In this document: positions 34,363 to 41,513 of the stretch, piece by piece
Layout of the letters: the number at the start of each line of letters is the position of its first letter
Position numbering within the stretch: the stretch's first letter is position 1
DNA from: Nocardioidaceae bacterium
Lineage (GTDB): Bacteria; Actinomycetota; Actinomycetes; Propionibacteriales; Nocardioidaceae
Reading direction: 5' to 3'
DNA: 64,000 bases
Assembly (NCBI GenBank): GCA_017744365.1
Contig: JAGIBL010000002.1
Location: 310,001-374,000 of the forward strand
Translations under genes and position numbers: made by a program
Notes under the pieces: generated by a model
Database searches by the model: none
Told to the model about the DNA's origin: nothing
Seen by the model: the letters and a program-made list of their open reading frames with translations, nothing else

Positions 34363-34527
34363 ATGGCGACGACCTGCTCGTTCTGCGGCAAGGTCGACGA
34401 GGGCGAGACGCCGCCGCTGACCTGGACCACGGCGGTCGAGCTCGGGAAGACGAAGTGGTTCTGCGACACCTGCTCGCGCGAGCACCTGCGCGCGATGGAG
34501 TCCAAGCTGGACTCCGAGTGGTGGTAG
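34363..34527 (+). CDS. Small zinc-finger protein
   Basis: 54 residues, ATG 34363 directly after GGAGGAGGG, 1 bp downstream of the ABC1 kinase stop. Two C-x-x-C pairs (C-S-F-C at 5-8 and C-D-T-C near 36-39) frame a W-T-T-A-V-E-L-G-K-T-K-W-F segment, suggesting a structural zinc site. It resembles the small ClpX-zinc-finger-like proteins annotated next to ABC1 kinases in actinobacteria. It should be co-expressed with the kinase, as the terminator follows it. Confidence 0.85.
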   Translation: MATTCSFCGKVDEGETPPLTWTTAVELGKTKWFCDTCSREHLRAMESKLDSEWW

Positions 34528-34544
34528 GAGCTCCCTGAACGACG

Positions 34545-34580
34545 AAACCGCCGCCCCGGCCGAAGCCGGGACGGCGGTTC
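34545..34580 (+). terminator. Terminator after the ABC1 kinase-zinc finger operon
   Basis: GAAACCGCCGCCCCGGC and GCCGGGACGGCGGTTC pair over about 15 bp with one mismatch and one bulge, around a CGAA tetraloop. TTCTTCC follows. It also faces the 3' end of the small minus-strand gene at 34614 and could serve both. Confidence 0.88.
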
Positions 34581-34613
34581 TTCCCGCGATCGAACGAGAA
34601 GTTTGGTGCTTGC

Positions 34614-34808
34614 TCAGATCACGCGGGCGACGGCCAGACGCGCCTGGGCAGCGGCGCGCTCAGCCTTGCGGGAGAGGCGCCGGGCGGCGACGAGACGGTC
34701 TCCTCGCCGCGACTTGCGCGCCTGCTCGAGGCGCGCGCTGATATGCGCTCGCGCCAGGTCTTCATGGATGAAGTTCATCTTGGTGCTCCGATCAAAGTTC
34801 TGGGTCAT
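34614..34808 (-). CDS. Small basic helical protein of unknown function
   Basis: 64 residues from ATG 34808 (M-T-Q-N-F-D-R); a second ATG at the M-N-F-I-H-E-D-L-A-R-A-H start (34778) would give 54 residues and resembles a family of short proteins seen in related genomes. The rest is a highly charged helix rich in Arg/Ala (R-L-E-Q-A-R ... R-R-L-S-R-K-A-E-R-A-A). No function known. It is downstream of whiB7 in the same direction, 44 bp away, and could be part of that transcript. Confidence 0.6.
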   Translation of the reverse strand: MTQNFDRSTKMNFIHEDLARAHISARLEQARKSRRGDRLVAARRLSRKAERAAAQARLAVARVI

Positions 34809-34852
34809 GGTGTGAGGTGATTCCTGGTTGCTGGATGGGCCGGACGCGACAT

Positions 34853-35128
34853 CTAGGCCGCGACCTCGTTCTTGCGGGGCCGACCGCGCGGACGCTTGCG
34901 GGGGATCACCACTCCCTGAAGGAACAGCTCGCCACCCCACACGCCCCACGGCTCACGCCGCTCGAGCGCCCCTGCGAGGCACTCGGCGCGAACCGGGCAG
35001 CCCTGGCAGAGGGCCTTGGCCAGCTCGACGTCGCTGGGCGACTCGGCGAAGAAGAGCTCCGCGTCGTTGGTCCGGCACGGGAGCAGCTCCGCCTCGAGGC
35101 TCATCGGGTCGAGGACGCTGATGCTCAT
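34853..35128 (-). CDS. whiB7: WhiB7-type redox/antibiotic-response regulator
   Basis: 91 residues. Four Fe-S-ligand cysteines at 18, 41, 44 and 50, the turn E-P-W-G-V-W-G-G-E, and a C-terminal AT-hook (R-G-R-P-R-K, about 81-86) identify WhiB7 among the WhiB family. With sigma-A it activates intrinsic resistance genes after ribosome-targeting drug exposure. An A-G-A-A-G-G-A-G-G-T-G site precedes the ATG. Neighbours are ABC1 kinase and uvrD2, the mycobacterial arrangement. The 375-nt leader contains two small ORFs and a hairpin (separate entries), implying attenuation control. Confidence 0.93.
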   Translation of the reverse strand: MSISVLDPMSLEAELLPCRTNDAELFFAESPSDVELAKALCQGCPVRAECLAGALERREPWGVWGGELFLQGVVIPRKRPRGRPRKNEVAA

Positions 35129-35144
35129 GTGTCACCTCCTTCTC

Positions 35145-35249
35145 TCATGTGTTCGATCGCTGGAAAAAAGACTCTGTAGAAGCAAGAAGGCCGCGGATCC
35201 CTTGTCGGGTTCCGCGGCCTTGGAGGTGCCGTCCTGAGCATCTACTCAT
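35145..35249 (-). CDS. Leader ORF 2 of whiB7, reading through the attenuator
   Basis: 34 codons from an ATG that overlaps the stop of leader ORF 1 (ATGA at 35249-35246). It is translated through both arms of the hairpin 35187-35221 and stops 16 bp before the whiB7 start. The peptide is Arg/Gly-rich (R-G-T-R-Q-G-I-R-G-L-L) and has no recognised domain. Expression is not proven; the tight coupling and position over the hairpin suggest a regulatory role. Confidence 0.55.
   Translation of the reverse strand: MSRCSGRHLQGRGTRQGIRGLLASTESFFQRSNT
35187..35221 (-). terminator. Attenuator hairpin in the whiB7 leader
   Basis: AAGGCCGCGGATCCC and GGGTTCCGCGGCCTT pair over 15 positions with a single mismatch and a 5-nt loop. 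On the minus strand the 3' arm is followed by CTTGCTTCT and, further on, a TTTTTT run. It lies between leader ORF 1 and whiB7, where a Rho-independent attenuator is described for whiB7/wblC. Confidence 0.85.
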
Positions 35250-35437
35250 GTGACGGGCGGACTCCAAGGCAGACCCGAACCCGGGGTGGTGGCCTGGAAG
35301 GCATCGGCGTGGCGGCGCTTGAGGGAGCTGACGTTCACAGCAGCCTTCGGGCACACGTCACCCATGCCGTAACCGTTGGTGGGCGCGACAAAAGCCGACC
35401 GAACCACGGTCGTGTTGAGCCAGATGTTGTTGCTCAT
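35246..35437 (-). CDS. Leader ORF 1 of whiB7 (upstream ORF)
   Basis: 63 codons from ATG 35437, preceded by a very strong GGAGGAGG at good spacing. It encodes M-S-N-N-I-W-L-N-T-T-V-V ... and ends in P-W-S-P-P-V-T. whiB7/wblC leaders in actinobacteria are known to contain an upstream ORF whose translation senses ribosome inhibition; a drug-stalled ribosome would change folding of the downstream hairpin. The stop overlaps leader ORF 2. Confidence 0.75.
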   Translation of the reverse strand: MSNNIWLNTTVVRSAFVAPTNGYGMGDVCPKAAVNVSSLKRRHADAFQATTPGSGLPWSPPVT

Positions 35438-35509
35438 GTGTCGCACCTCCTCCAGAGGTTTCAGGCGCCAGCTTTGTCAGGGCTGTGATGCGCGTCAGGC
35501 AGTGAGAGC

Positions 35510-35539
35510 AAAGTACGCGGGTTCTAACAGGGCGCGCAA
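35510..35539 (-). promoter_or_regulatory. Candidate whiB7 promoter
   Basis: On the minus strand TTGCGC (35539-35534), 18 bp, TACTTT (35515-35510), preceded immediately by the AT-rich AAATGAT. An AT-rich element just upstream of -35 is what WhiB7 itself recognises, so autoregulation is plausible. The start site would lie about 65 nt before leader ORF 1. The wider stretch 35440-35590 is markedly AT-rich. Confidence 0.45.
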
Positions 35540-35574
35540 ATCATTTAACGAAGAAAATTCAGAACAGGCAGAAA

Positions 35575-37656
35575 TCATGCACTGTTCAGCACGGCGAGCA
35601 CGTCGTCCGCGTACTTCTCCAGCTTGGCGGCGCCGATCCCATTGATCCGCAGCAGCCCCTGGCGGTCGGTCGGCTTCACCTCGGCCAGCGCCTCCAGGGT
35701 GGCGTCGGAGAAGACCACGAAGGCCGGCACGCTCTCGGCGTCGGCCCGCTCGCGGCGCCACGCCTTGAGCGAGGCGAACAGCTCCTCGTCGTACGGGGGC
35801 GGGCAGTCCGCGCAGAAGCCCCGGTTGCGCTCGCGCGAGGAGGCCAGCGGCTTGCGGCACAGCCGGCAGGCCGAGGCCTTGCGGCCGCGCTTGGACCCGC
35901 TCGAGCCGGAGGCGGCCGGCGCCTTGTCGGTCACCGACTCCGGGCGCATTCCCGCCAGGAACCGGGACGGCTTGCGGCGCGCCTGGCCTCCGGGGTTGCG
36001 GGCCAGCGCCCACGACAGCGAGAGGTGCTTGCGGGCGCGGGTGATGCCGACGTAGAGCAGCCGGCGCTCCTCCTCGACCGCCGCCGGGGTGTCGGCGTAC
36101 GTGATCGGCATCGACCCCTCCTGCAGCCCGGCCAGGAACACCGCGTCCCACTCCAGGCCCTTGGCCGTGTGCAGCGTGGCGAGCGTGACGCCTTCGGCCA
36201 CCGGGGCGTGCTGCTCGGTGGCCCGCCGGTCGAGCTCGGTGACGAAGCCCTCCAGCGTCGGCGCGAGCTCGCCGCCCGCGTACTCCTCGGCCTGCGAGAC
36301 CAGCGCGGTCAGCGACTCCCAGCGGTCGCGGGCCTGGCCGCGACCGGACGGCGCCTCGGCATTCCAGCCCATCCCGGCGAGCACCGCGCGGACCTGGTCG
36401 ACGAGGCCGTCGCGGGCCGCCTCGCCGGCGCGCAGGCTGGCTCGCAGCAGCGCCAGCGCCTGGCGCACCTCGGGTCGCTCGAAGAACCGGGCCGCACCGC
36501 GCACGACGTACGGGATGGACCGGGAGGCGAGCGCCTCCTCGAAGGCCTCGGACTGGGCGTTGATCCGGAACAGCACCGCCATCTCCCGCAGCGGCACCCC
36601 GGTGTCGCGCAGCCGGGCGATCTCGGTGGCGACGGCCTCGGCCTCGGCGACCTCGTCGGGTGCCTCCTGCCAGCGCAGCTCGGGGCCGGACTCGGCCTGG
36701 GCGCGCAGCGTCACCGCACCCGTGGAGGTGCCGGCCAGCAGCGCGTTCGCAGCCTTGATGACCTGCGGCGTGGACCGGTAGTTGCGGACCAGCTCGACGT
36801 TGGTGCCACCGGGATGCTTCGCGGGGAACTCGGTCAGGTAGTCGGCCCGGGCGCCGGCGAAGGAGTAGATGGTCTGCGCCGGGTCGCCGACCACGCAGAT
36901 CTCCTGGCGCCCGCCCAGCCACAGGTCGAGCAGTGCGGCCTGGATCGGGCTGACGTCCTGGTACTCGTCGACGACGAACCACTTGTACTGCTGCCGCACC
37001 GAGGCGGCCACCCGGTCGTCCTCGGTCAGCAGGGCGGCGCCGAGGAGCAGCACGTCCTCCATGTCCATCCGGCCCTGCTCGCGCTTGAGCTCCTCGTAGG
37101 TGCCGAAGACGTGGGCCACCGAGGCCGCGTCCAGGCCGCTCACCTCGCGCCCGCGGGTCGGGGCGATCTGCTCGTAGCGGTCGGGCCGGACGTTGGTCAC
37201 CTTGGCCCACTCGATCTCGCTGGCCAGGTCGCGCAGCCGGGCCTGGTCGACCTCGATCCGGTTGCGCCGGGCGGCGCCGGCGATGATCGGGATCTTCGAC
37301 TCGGTCAGCTGGGGCGGCTCCCCGCCGTACACCTTCGGCCAGAAGTACCGGACCTGGCGCAGCGCCGCGGAGTGGAACGTCCGCGCCTGCACCCCGGGTG
37401 CACCCAGCGCGCGGAGCCGCCCGCGCATCTCGCCCGCGGCGCGGGTCGTGAAGGTGACCGCGAGCACCTCGGTCGGGTTGTAGGTGCCGGTCGCCACGCC
37501 GTACGCGATCCGGTGGGTGATCGCCCGGGTCTTGCCGGTGCCCGCGCCCGCGAGCACGCGCACGGGCCCCCGGAGCGCCTCGGCGACCCGGCGCTGCTCC
37601 GGGTCGAGGTCCTCCAGAAGACGTTCGGCGTGGCCGCCGTACGGGGTGGTGGAAAT
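35575..37656 (-). CDS. uvrD2: ATP-dependent DNA helicase UvrD2 (SF1A), probable ATT start
   Basis: About 693 residues. Walker A G-A-G-T-G-K-T, D-E-Y-Q-D motif II, V-V-G-D-P-A-Q-T-I-Y-S-F and V-G-I-T-R-A-R-K are complete; a four-Cys motif (C-R-L-C ... C-A-D-C) and an HRDC-like C-terminus mark UvrD2 (Rv3198c type) rather than UvrD1. A GTG at 37563 would begin inside the Walker A region and remove the Q-motif, so the start must lie upstream. No ATG, GTG or TTG occurs in frame back to the TAG at 37692-37690 (minus strand). ATT at 37656, 8 nt after GGAG, gives full family length. It diverges from the mycoredoxin gene. Confidence 0.88.
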   Translation of the reverse strand: MSTTPYGGHAERLLEDLDPEQRRVAEALRGPVRVLAGAGTGKTRAITHRIAYGVATGTYNPTEVLAVTFTTRAAGEMRGRLRALGAPGVQARTFHSAALRQVRYFWPKVYGGEPPQLTESKIPIIAGAARRNRIEVDQARLRDLASEIEWAKVTNVRPDRYEQIAPTRGREVSGLDAASVAHVFGTYEELKREQGRMDMEDVLLLGAALLTEDDRVAASVRQQYKWFVVDEYQDVSPIQAALLDLWLGGRQEICVVGDPAQTIYSFAGARADYLTEFPAKHPGGTNVELVRNYRSTPQVIKAANALLAGTSTGAVTLRAQAESGPELRWQEAPDEVAEAEAVATEIARLRDTGVPLREMAVLFRINAQSEAFEEALASRSIPYVVRGAARFFERPEVRQALALLRASLRAGEAARDGLVDQVRAVLAGMGWNAEAPSGRGQARDRWESLTALVSQAEEYAGGELAPTLEGFVTELDRRATEQHAPVAEGVTLATLHTAKGLEWDAVFLAGLQEGSMPITYADTPAAVEEERRLLYVGITRARKHLSLSWALARNPGGQARRKPSRFLAGMRPESVTDKAPAASGSSGSKRGRKASACRLCRKPLASSRERNRGFCADCPPPYDEELFASLKAWRRERADAESVPAFVVFSDATLEALAEVKPTDRQGLLRINGIGAAKLEKYADDVLAVLNSA

Positions 37657-37718
37657 GTTTACGACTCCGTCCTGGTTGGATGGTTCGTCAGCCTAGTTGC
37701 GAGAGGGGACACATCTCG

Positions 37719-37970
37719 ATGTCCGGCCAGTTCACGATGTACACCACGCCCTGGTGCGGCTACTGCCACCGCCTCAAGAGCCAGCTGGACCGCGAGGGCA
37801 TCGCGTACGAGGTCGTCGACATCGAGCAGGATCCCGCAGCGGCCGACCTGGTGATGAGCGTCAACGGCGGCAACCAGACCGTCCCCACGCTGGTCTACCC
37901 CGACGGCACCGCGCAGACCAACCCGAGCGTCGCGCAGGTCAAGGCCAAGCTCGACGAGCTCGCTGCTTAG
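37719..37970 (+). CDS. mrx1: Mycoredoxin (glutaredoxin-like)
   Basis: 83 residues from ATG 37719 (M-S-G-Q-F-T-M-Y-T-T-P-W-C-G-Y-C), with the frame open further upstream but no other good start. The C-x-x-C is C-G-Y-C at residues 13-16, and T-V-P-T (cis-Pro) lies near 55. Mycoredoxin-1 reduces mycothiol-mixed disulfides in actinobacteria. Divergent from uvrD2, its neighbour in M. tuberculosis as well; its stop abuts the nudC stop. Confidence 0.92.
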   Translation: MSGQFTMYTTPWCGYCHRLKSQLDREGIAYEVVDIEQDPAAADLVMSVNGGNQTVPTLVYPDGTAQTNPSVAQVKAKLDELAA

Positions 37971-38879
37971 TCACCAGGCCCCGGGCAGCGCCCCGCCGTA
38001 CCAGTGCTCCACCAGCGAGCGGGAGATCGAGATCCCGCCGGGGAGCACGAGCGTCCCCGCCTCGGCCTCGGCCTTCATCTGCTCGCGCGTGAACCAGCGC
38101 GCGTCCTCGAGTTCGTCGCCGTCCACCGAGATCTCCGTCGACTCCGCCTTCGCCAGGCAGCCGACCATGAGCGATCGCGGCAGCGGCCACGGCTGGCTGC
38201 CGAAGTAGGCCACCTCGCCGACCTGGACGCCGGCCTCCTCCATCACCTCGCGGCGCACCGCCTGCTCGATCGACTCTCCCGGCTCCACGAACCCCGCCAG
38301 GGTCGAGTACCGCCCCGGCGGCCAGGCCGGGTTGCGGCCCAGCAGGCAGCGGTCCTCGGGGTACTCGCCGTCGGTGACGATCATGATGACCGCCGGGTCG
38401 GTGCGCGGGAACTCGTCGCGCCCGCAGGCCTGGCAGCGCAGCACGTGCCCGAGCATCCGCGGCTCCAGCGGGCCGCCGCAGCGCGGGCAGAACCGGGTCG
38501 CCCAGAGCCACTCGGCGATGCCGACCGCGTGCACCACCAGCGGGGCGTCGGACTCCTCGAAGGCCCCCAGCAGCTGGCGCAGCCCGACCCAGCCCTCGTC
38601 GGCGACCTCGGCCGGCGCGATCACCGCGAAGTAGACGTCGCCGTCGCGCTCGCCGAGCAGCACCTTCTCGCCCTCGGGCGCTTGCGCCGGCGAGACCCAG
38701 GAGACCTTGCCGTCGGCCAGCCGGACCCGGGTACCCGCCATCACGAGCACGCGCGTCTCCTCCAGCGCCCACACCGACGCCAGCCACGCTTCGTCGGTCC
38801 GGCGACCCGCGATCCGGTCGTGCGCGTAGGCCGAGAGCGCGATCGGCGTTCCCGCGCCGGGGCTCAGCCGTTCAGCCAT
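37971..38879 (-). CDS. nudC: NADH/NAD(H)-RNA decapping pyrophosphatase NudC
   Basis: 302 residues from ATG 38879. Zinc ribbon C-P-R-C-G and C-Q-A-C-G (about residues 124-142), Nudix box G-F-V-E-P-G-E-S-x-E-x-x-x-x-R-E-V-x-E-E-x-G, and the NudC signature S-Q-P-W-P-L-P-R-S-L-M are all present. It cleaves NADH and NAD-capped RNA. Its start overlaps the 3' end of the M3 peptidase gene by 16 bp, so they may be one transcript; it converges with mycoredoxin with no gap. Confidence 0.94.
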   Translation of the reverse strand: MAERLSPGAGTPIALSAYAHDRIAGRRTDEAWLASVWALEETRVLVMAGTRVRLADGKVSWVSPAQAPEGEKVLLGERDGDVYFAVIAPAEVADEGWVGLRQLLGAFEESDAPLVVHAVGIAEWLWATRFCPRCGGPLEPRMLGHVLRCQACGRDEFPRTDPAVIMIVTDGEYPEDRCLLGRNPAWPPGRYSTLAGFVEPGESIEQAVRREVMEEAGVQVGEVAYFGSQPWPLPRSLMVGCLAKAESTEISVDGDELEDARWFTREQMKAEAEAGTLVLPGGISISRSLVEHWYGGALPGAW

Positions 38880-40774
38880 GCCGAGAACGCCTCGGTGTCG
38901 TAGGGGCGGCCCAGGAAGTCGGCGACCAGCGCGGCGGCGTCGCGGGACCCACCCGGTTCCAGGATCCTCTCGCGGTACCGGCGCGCGACGCCCGCGTCGA
39001 ACAGGTCGCCGGGGTCGAAGGCACTGAAGAGGTCCTTCGCGATCACCAGCGACCACATGTAGGTGTAGTAGCCGGAGGAGTACCCGTCCAGGTGCCCGAA
39101 GCCGGCGTGGAAGTGGGTGCCCTCCAGCGGGGTGACCAGGCTGTACAGCGGGTAGAGCTCGAAGAGCCGCGCCGTCAGGTCGTCGGGCACCTCGACGTGG
39201 AGGAGGTAGGAGACCGCCGCGTAGAACATCTGCGTGCGGGCGAGGAAGCCCTTCCCGAACTCGTCGGCCTCCTTCATCGCGGCGACCAGCTCGGCCGGGA
39301 TCGGGGTGCCCTCGGCGTCGGTGGCGAAGGTCCGCAGCACCGCCGCGTCCCAGGCCCACTCCTCCAGCAGCTGCGAGGGCGCCTCCACGAAGTCCCACTC
39401 GGTCGCCACGCCGGAGAACCGGACCCACTCGTGCCGGCCGGCGAGCACGTGGTGCAGCAGGTGGCCGAACTCGTGGAACAGGGTGACCACCTCGTCGTGG
39501 TCCATCAGGCCGCGGTTGAAGTTGCAGACCAGCACGCCCTCGGGCAGCTGCCGGTCGCGGACGCCGGAGACCAGGTCGAACTGCGCGGCGTGGTTGTACT
39601 TGCGGTCCCGCGGGTGCAGGTCCAGGTGGATCCGGCCGAGCCGCTCGCCGGTGGCCTCGTCGTGGACGTCGTACGTCGAGACCTCGTCGTGCCAGGTGGC
39701 CAGGGCGACCGGCTCGTAGCGCAGTCCGAAGAGCCGGCCGGTGACCGCGAGCAGGCCGTCGTGCACCTTCGCGAACTCGAAGTACCGGCGGACCTGCTGG
39801 GCGTCGACGCCGTACCGCTCCCGCTTGACCGCCTCGAAGCAGTACCGCCAGCTCGACAGGTCGATCTGCTCGATGCCGTCGCGGGCGCCGCGCTCGCGCA
39901 GCACGGCGAGGTCGCGCTCGCCGGCGGGCAGCGCCTCCGCGGCCACCTTGTCGACGAACTCCATGATCGCGGCGCCCTTGCCGATCATCTTGATCTCGGC
40001 GTCGAAGTCGGCCCAGTCCGCGTAGCCGAGCAACTGGGCCTTGTCCCGGCGCAGCCGGAGCAGGTCGCCGAGGACCTCGTCGTTGGCCGGCCAGGCCAGG
40101 TTGAAGTACTCCAGCGCGACCGTACGACGAGCGTCCGCGTCGGTGCTGTAGGTCAGGAACGGGTGCACGTCGGGGTACTCGGTGGTGATCGTGACCAGCC
40201 CGTCGTCATCCGCGGGGTGGTCGGCGACGAAGTCCGCGGGCAGGCCGGCCAGCGCGCTCTCCGGGACCTTCGCCTCCCGGCGGCCGTCGCGGATGTTGCG
40301 GGAGAACGCCTGGCTCAGCTCGGTCTCGCGCTCGTTCAGCGAGCGCAGCCGGTCCCGGGTCGCCTCGTCCTTGTCGACCCCCGCGCGCCGGAAGGCCCGC
40401 AGCGCGTCGGCCAGCACCCGCCGGGCGCCGTCGTCGAGCGGGTCGGTCCGGATGCTGCTCAGCTTGTCGAAGACCTCGCGGTCCAGCAGCAGGTCGGTGT
40501 GGAAGCGGCGCGCCTCGACCTCGATCGCCTCGGCCTGCTCGATGACCACCGGGTCCGGGTGCACCGAGGACAGCAGGCTGGTCACCGCGAACGCGTTGGA
40601 GAGCGCCACCGCCGCGTCGTTCCACAGCTGCAGGATCGCGGTGTCCTGGGGGTGCGCGCTCTTCAGCGCGGCGATCTCCTCGCCGGCCAGTCGCAGCGAC
40701 CCCAGGCCACGCTCGTCGAGCCACCCACCCCACCCGTCCGGGTCGGCGGGCAGGGACAGCGGTTCGAGACTCAT
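38864..40774 (-). CDS. M3-family zinc oligopeptidase
   Basis: 636 residues from ATG 40774 (M-S-L-E-P-L-S-L-P-A-D); the frame is open further but overlaps the divergent phosphorylase promoter. The zinc site H-E-F-G-H-x-x-H (L-F-H-E-F-G-H-L-L-H-H) and the later E-x-P-S-Q-x-x-E-x-W (V-E-A-P-S-Q-L-L-E-E-W) match thimet oligopeptidase/Dcp-type M3A enzymes, cytosolic peptidases that clear short peptides. No signal peptide. Not part of the mycobacterial order here, so an insertion in this lineage. Confidence 0.93.
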   Translation of the reverse strand: MSLEPLSLPADPDGWGGWLDERGLGSLRLAGEEIAALKSAHPQDTAILQLWNDAAVALSNAFAVTSLLSSVHPDPVVIEQAEAIEVEARRFHTDLLLDREVFDKLSSIRTDPLDDGARRVLADALRAFRRAGVDKDEATRDRLRSLNERETELSQAFSRNIRDGRREAKVPESALAGLPADFVADHPADDDGLVTITTEYPDVHPFLTYSTDADARRTVALEYFNLAWPANDEVLGDLLRLRRDKAQLLGYADWADFDAEIKMIGKGAAIMEFVDKVAAEALPAGERDLAVLRERGARDGIEQIDLSSWRYCFEAVKRERYGVDAQQVRRYFEFAKVHDGLLAVTGRLFGLRYEPVALATWHDEVSTYDVHDEATGERLGRIHLDLHPRDRKYNHAAQFDLVSGVRDRQLPEGVLVCNFNRGLMDHDEVVTLFHEFGHLLHHVLAGRHEWVRFSGVATEWDFVEAPSQLLEEWAWDAAVLRTFATDAEGTPIPAELVAAMKEADEFGKGFLARTQMFYAAVSYLLHVEVPDDLTARLFELYPLYSLVTPLEGTHFHAGFGHLDGYSSGYYTYMWSLVIAKDLFSAFDPGDLFDAGVARRYRERILEPGGSRDAAALVADFLGRPYDTEAFSAWLNG

Positions 40775-40805
40775 GCCGACGAGGCTAGCCGTTAGGTTCA
40801 CAGCC

Positions 40806-41513
40806 ATGAGCACACATATCGGGGCGGCCCCCGGCGAGGTCGCTCCCCTGGTCCTGCTGCCCGGCGACCCGCTGCGGGCGAAGTGGATCGCGGAGACGTT
40901 CCTCGACGGCGCCACCTGCTACTCCGAGGTGCGCGGGATGTACGGGTTCACGGGCACCTGGCAGGGCCGGCCGGTCTCGGTGCAGGGGTCCGGCATGGGA
41001 CAGCCGTCGATGGCGATCTACGTCAACGAGCTCTTCGCGTCGTACGCCGTGCAGCAGATCGTCCGGGTGGGCTCCTGCGGCGCGCTGACCGAGGAGGTGG
41101 CCCTGCGCGACATCGTGCTGGCCAGCGGTGCGTGCACGAACTCGAGCATGAACCAGCAGCGCTTCCACGGCCTCGACTACGCCCCCGTCGCGGACTTCGG
41201 GCTGCTCCGGGCCGCGTACGACGCCGCGACCGCGCGCGCGGACGTGACCTCCCACGTCGGGCTGGTCTTCTCCACCGACAGCTTCTACTGGCCGCGGGTC
41301 GAGCTGATGAAGCCGATGGCCGAGCACGGGGTGCTGGCCGTGGACATGGAGGCCTCCGCGCTCTACACGCTGGCGGCGCAGTACCGGCGCAAGGCGCTGG
41401 TCATCAACACCGTCTCCGACCACATCGTCACCGGCGAGGAGACGAGTGCCGCGGAGCGGGAGCGGACCTTCGGGGCGATGGTGGAGATCGCGCTGGCGGC
41501 TGCGCTCGGTTAG
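40806..41513 (+). CDS. deoD: Purine-nucleoside phosphorylase DeoD
   Basis: 235 residues from ATG 40806, 31 bp from the divergent M3 gene; the frame upstream is an antisense shadow of that gene. G-D-P-x-R-A-K-W-I-A, V-G-S-C-G-A-L, V-D-M-E-A-S-A-L-Y and T-V-S-D-H-I match the hexameric bacterial (DeoD) type, which cleaves purine nucleosides with phosphate. Its TAG stop overlaps the stop of the convergent exported-protein gene. Confidence 0.93.
   Translation: MSTHIGAAPGEVAPLVLLPGDPLRAKWIAETFLDGATCYSEVRGMYGFTGTWQGRPVSVQGSGMGQPSMAIYVNELFASYAVQQIVRVGSCGALTEEVALRDIVLASGACTNSSMNQQRFHGLDYAPVADFGLLRAAYDAATARADVTSHVGLVFSTDSFYWPRVELMKPMAEHGVLAVDMEASALYTLAAQYRRKALVINTVSDHIVTGEETSAAERERTFGAMVEIALAAALG

Noticed and set aside
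35575-37563. UvrD2 starting at GTG 37563
   Set aside because: It would remove the Q-motif; upstream in-frame sequence encodes normal family N-terminus.
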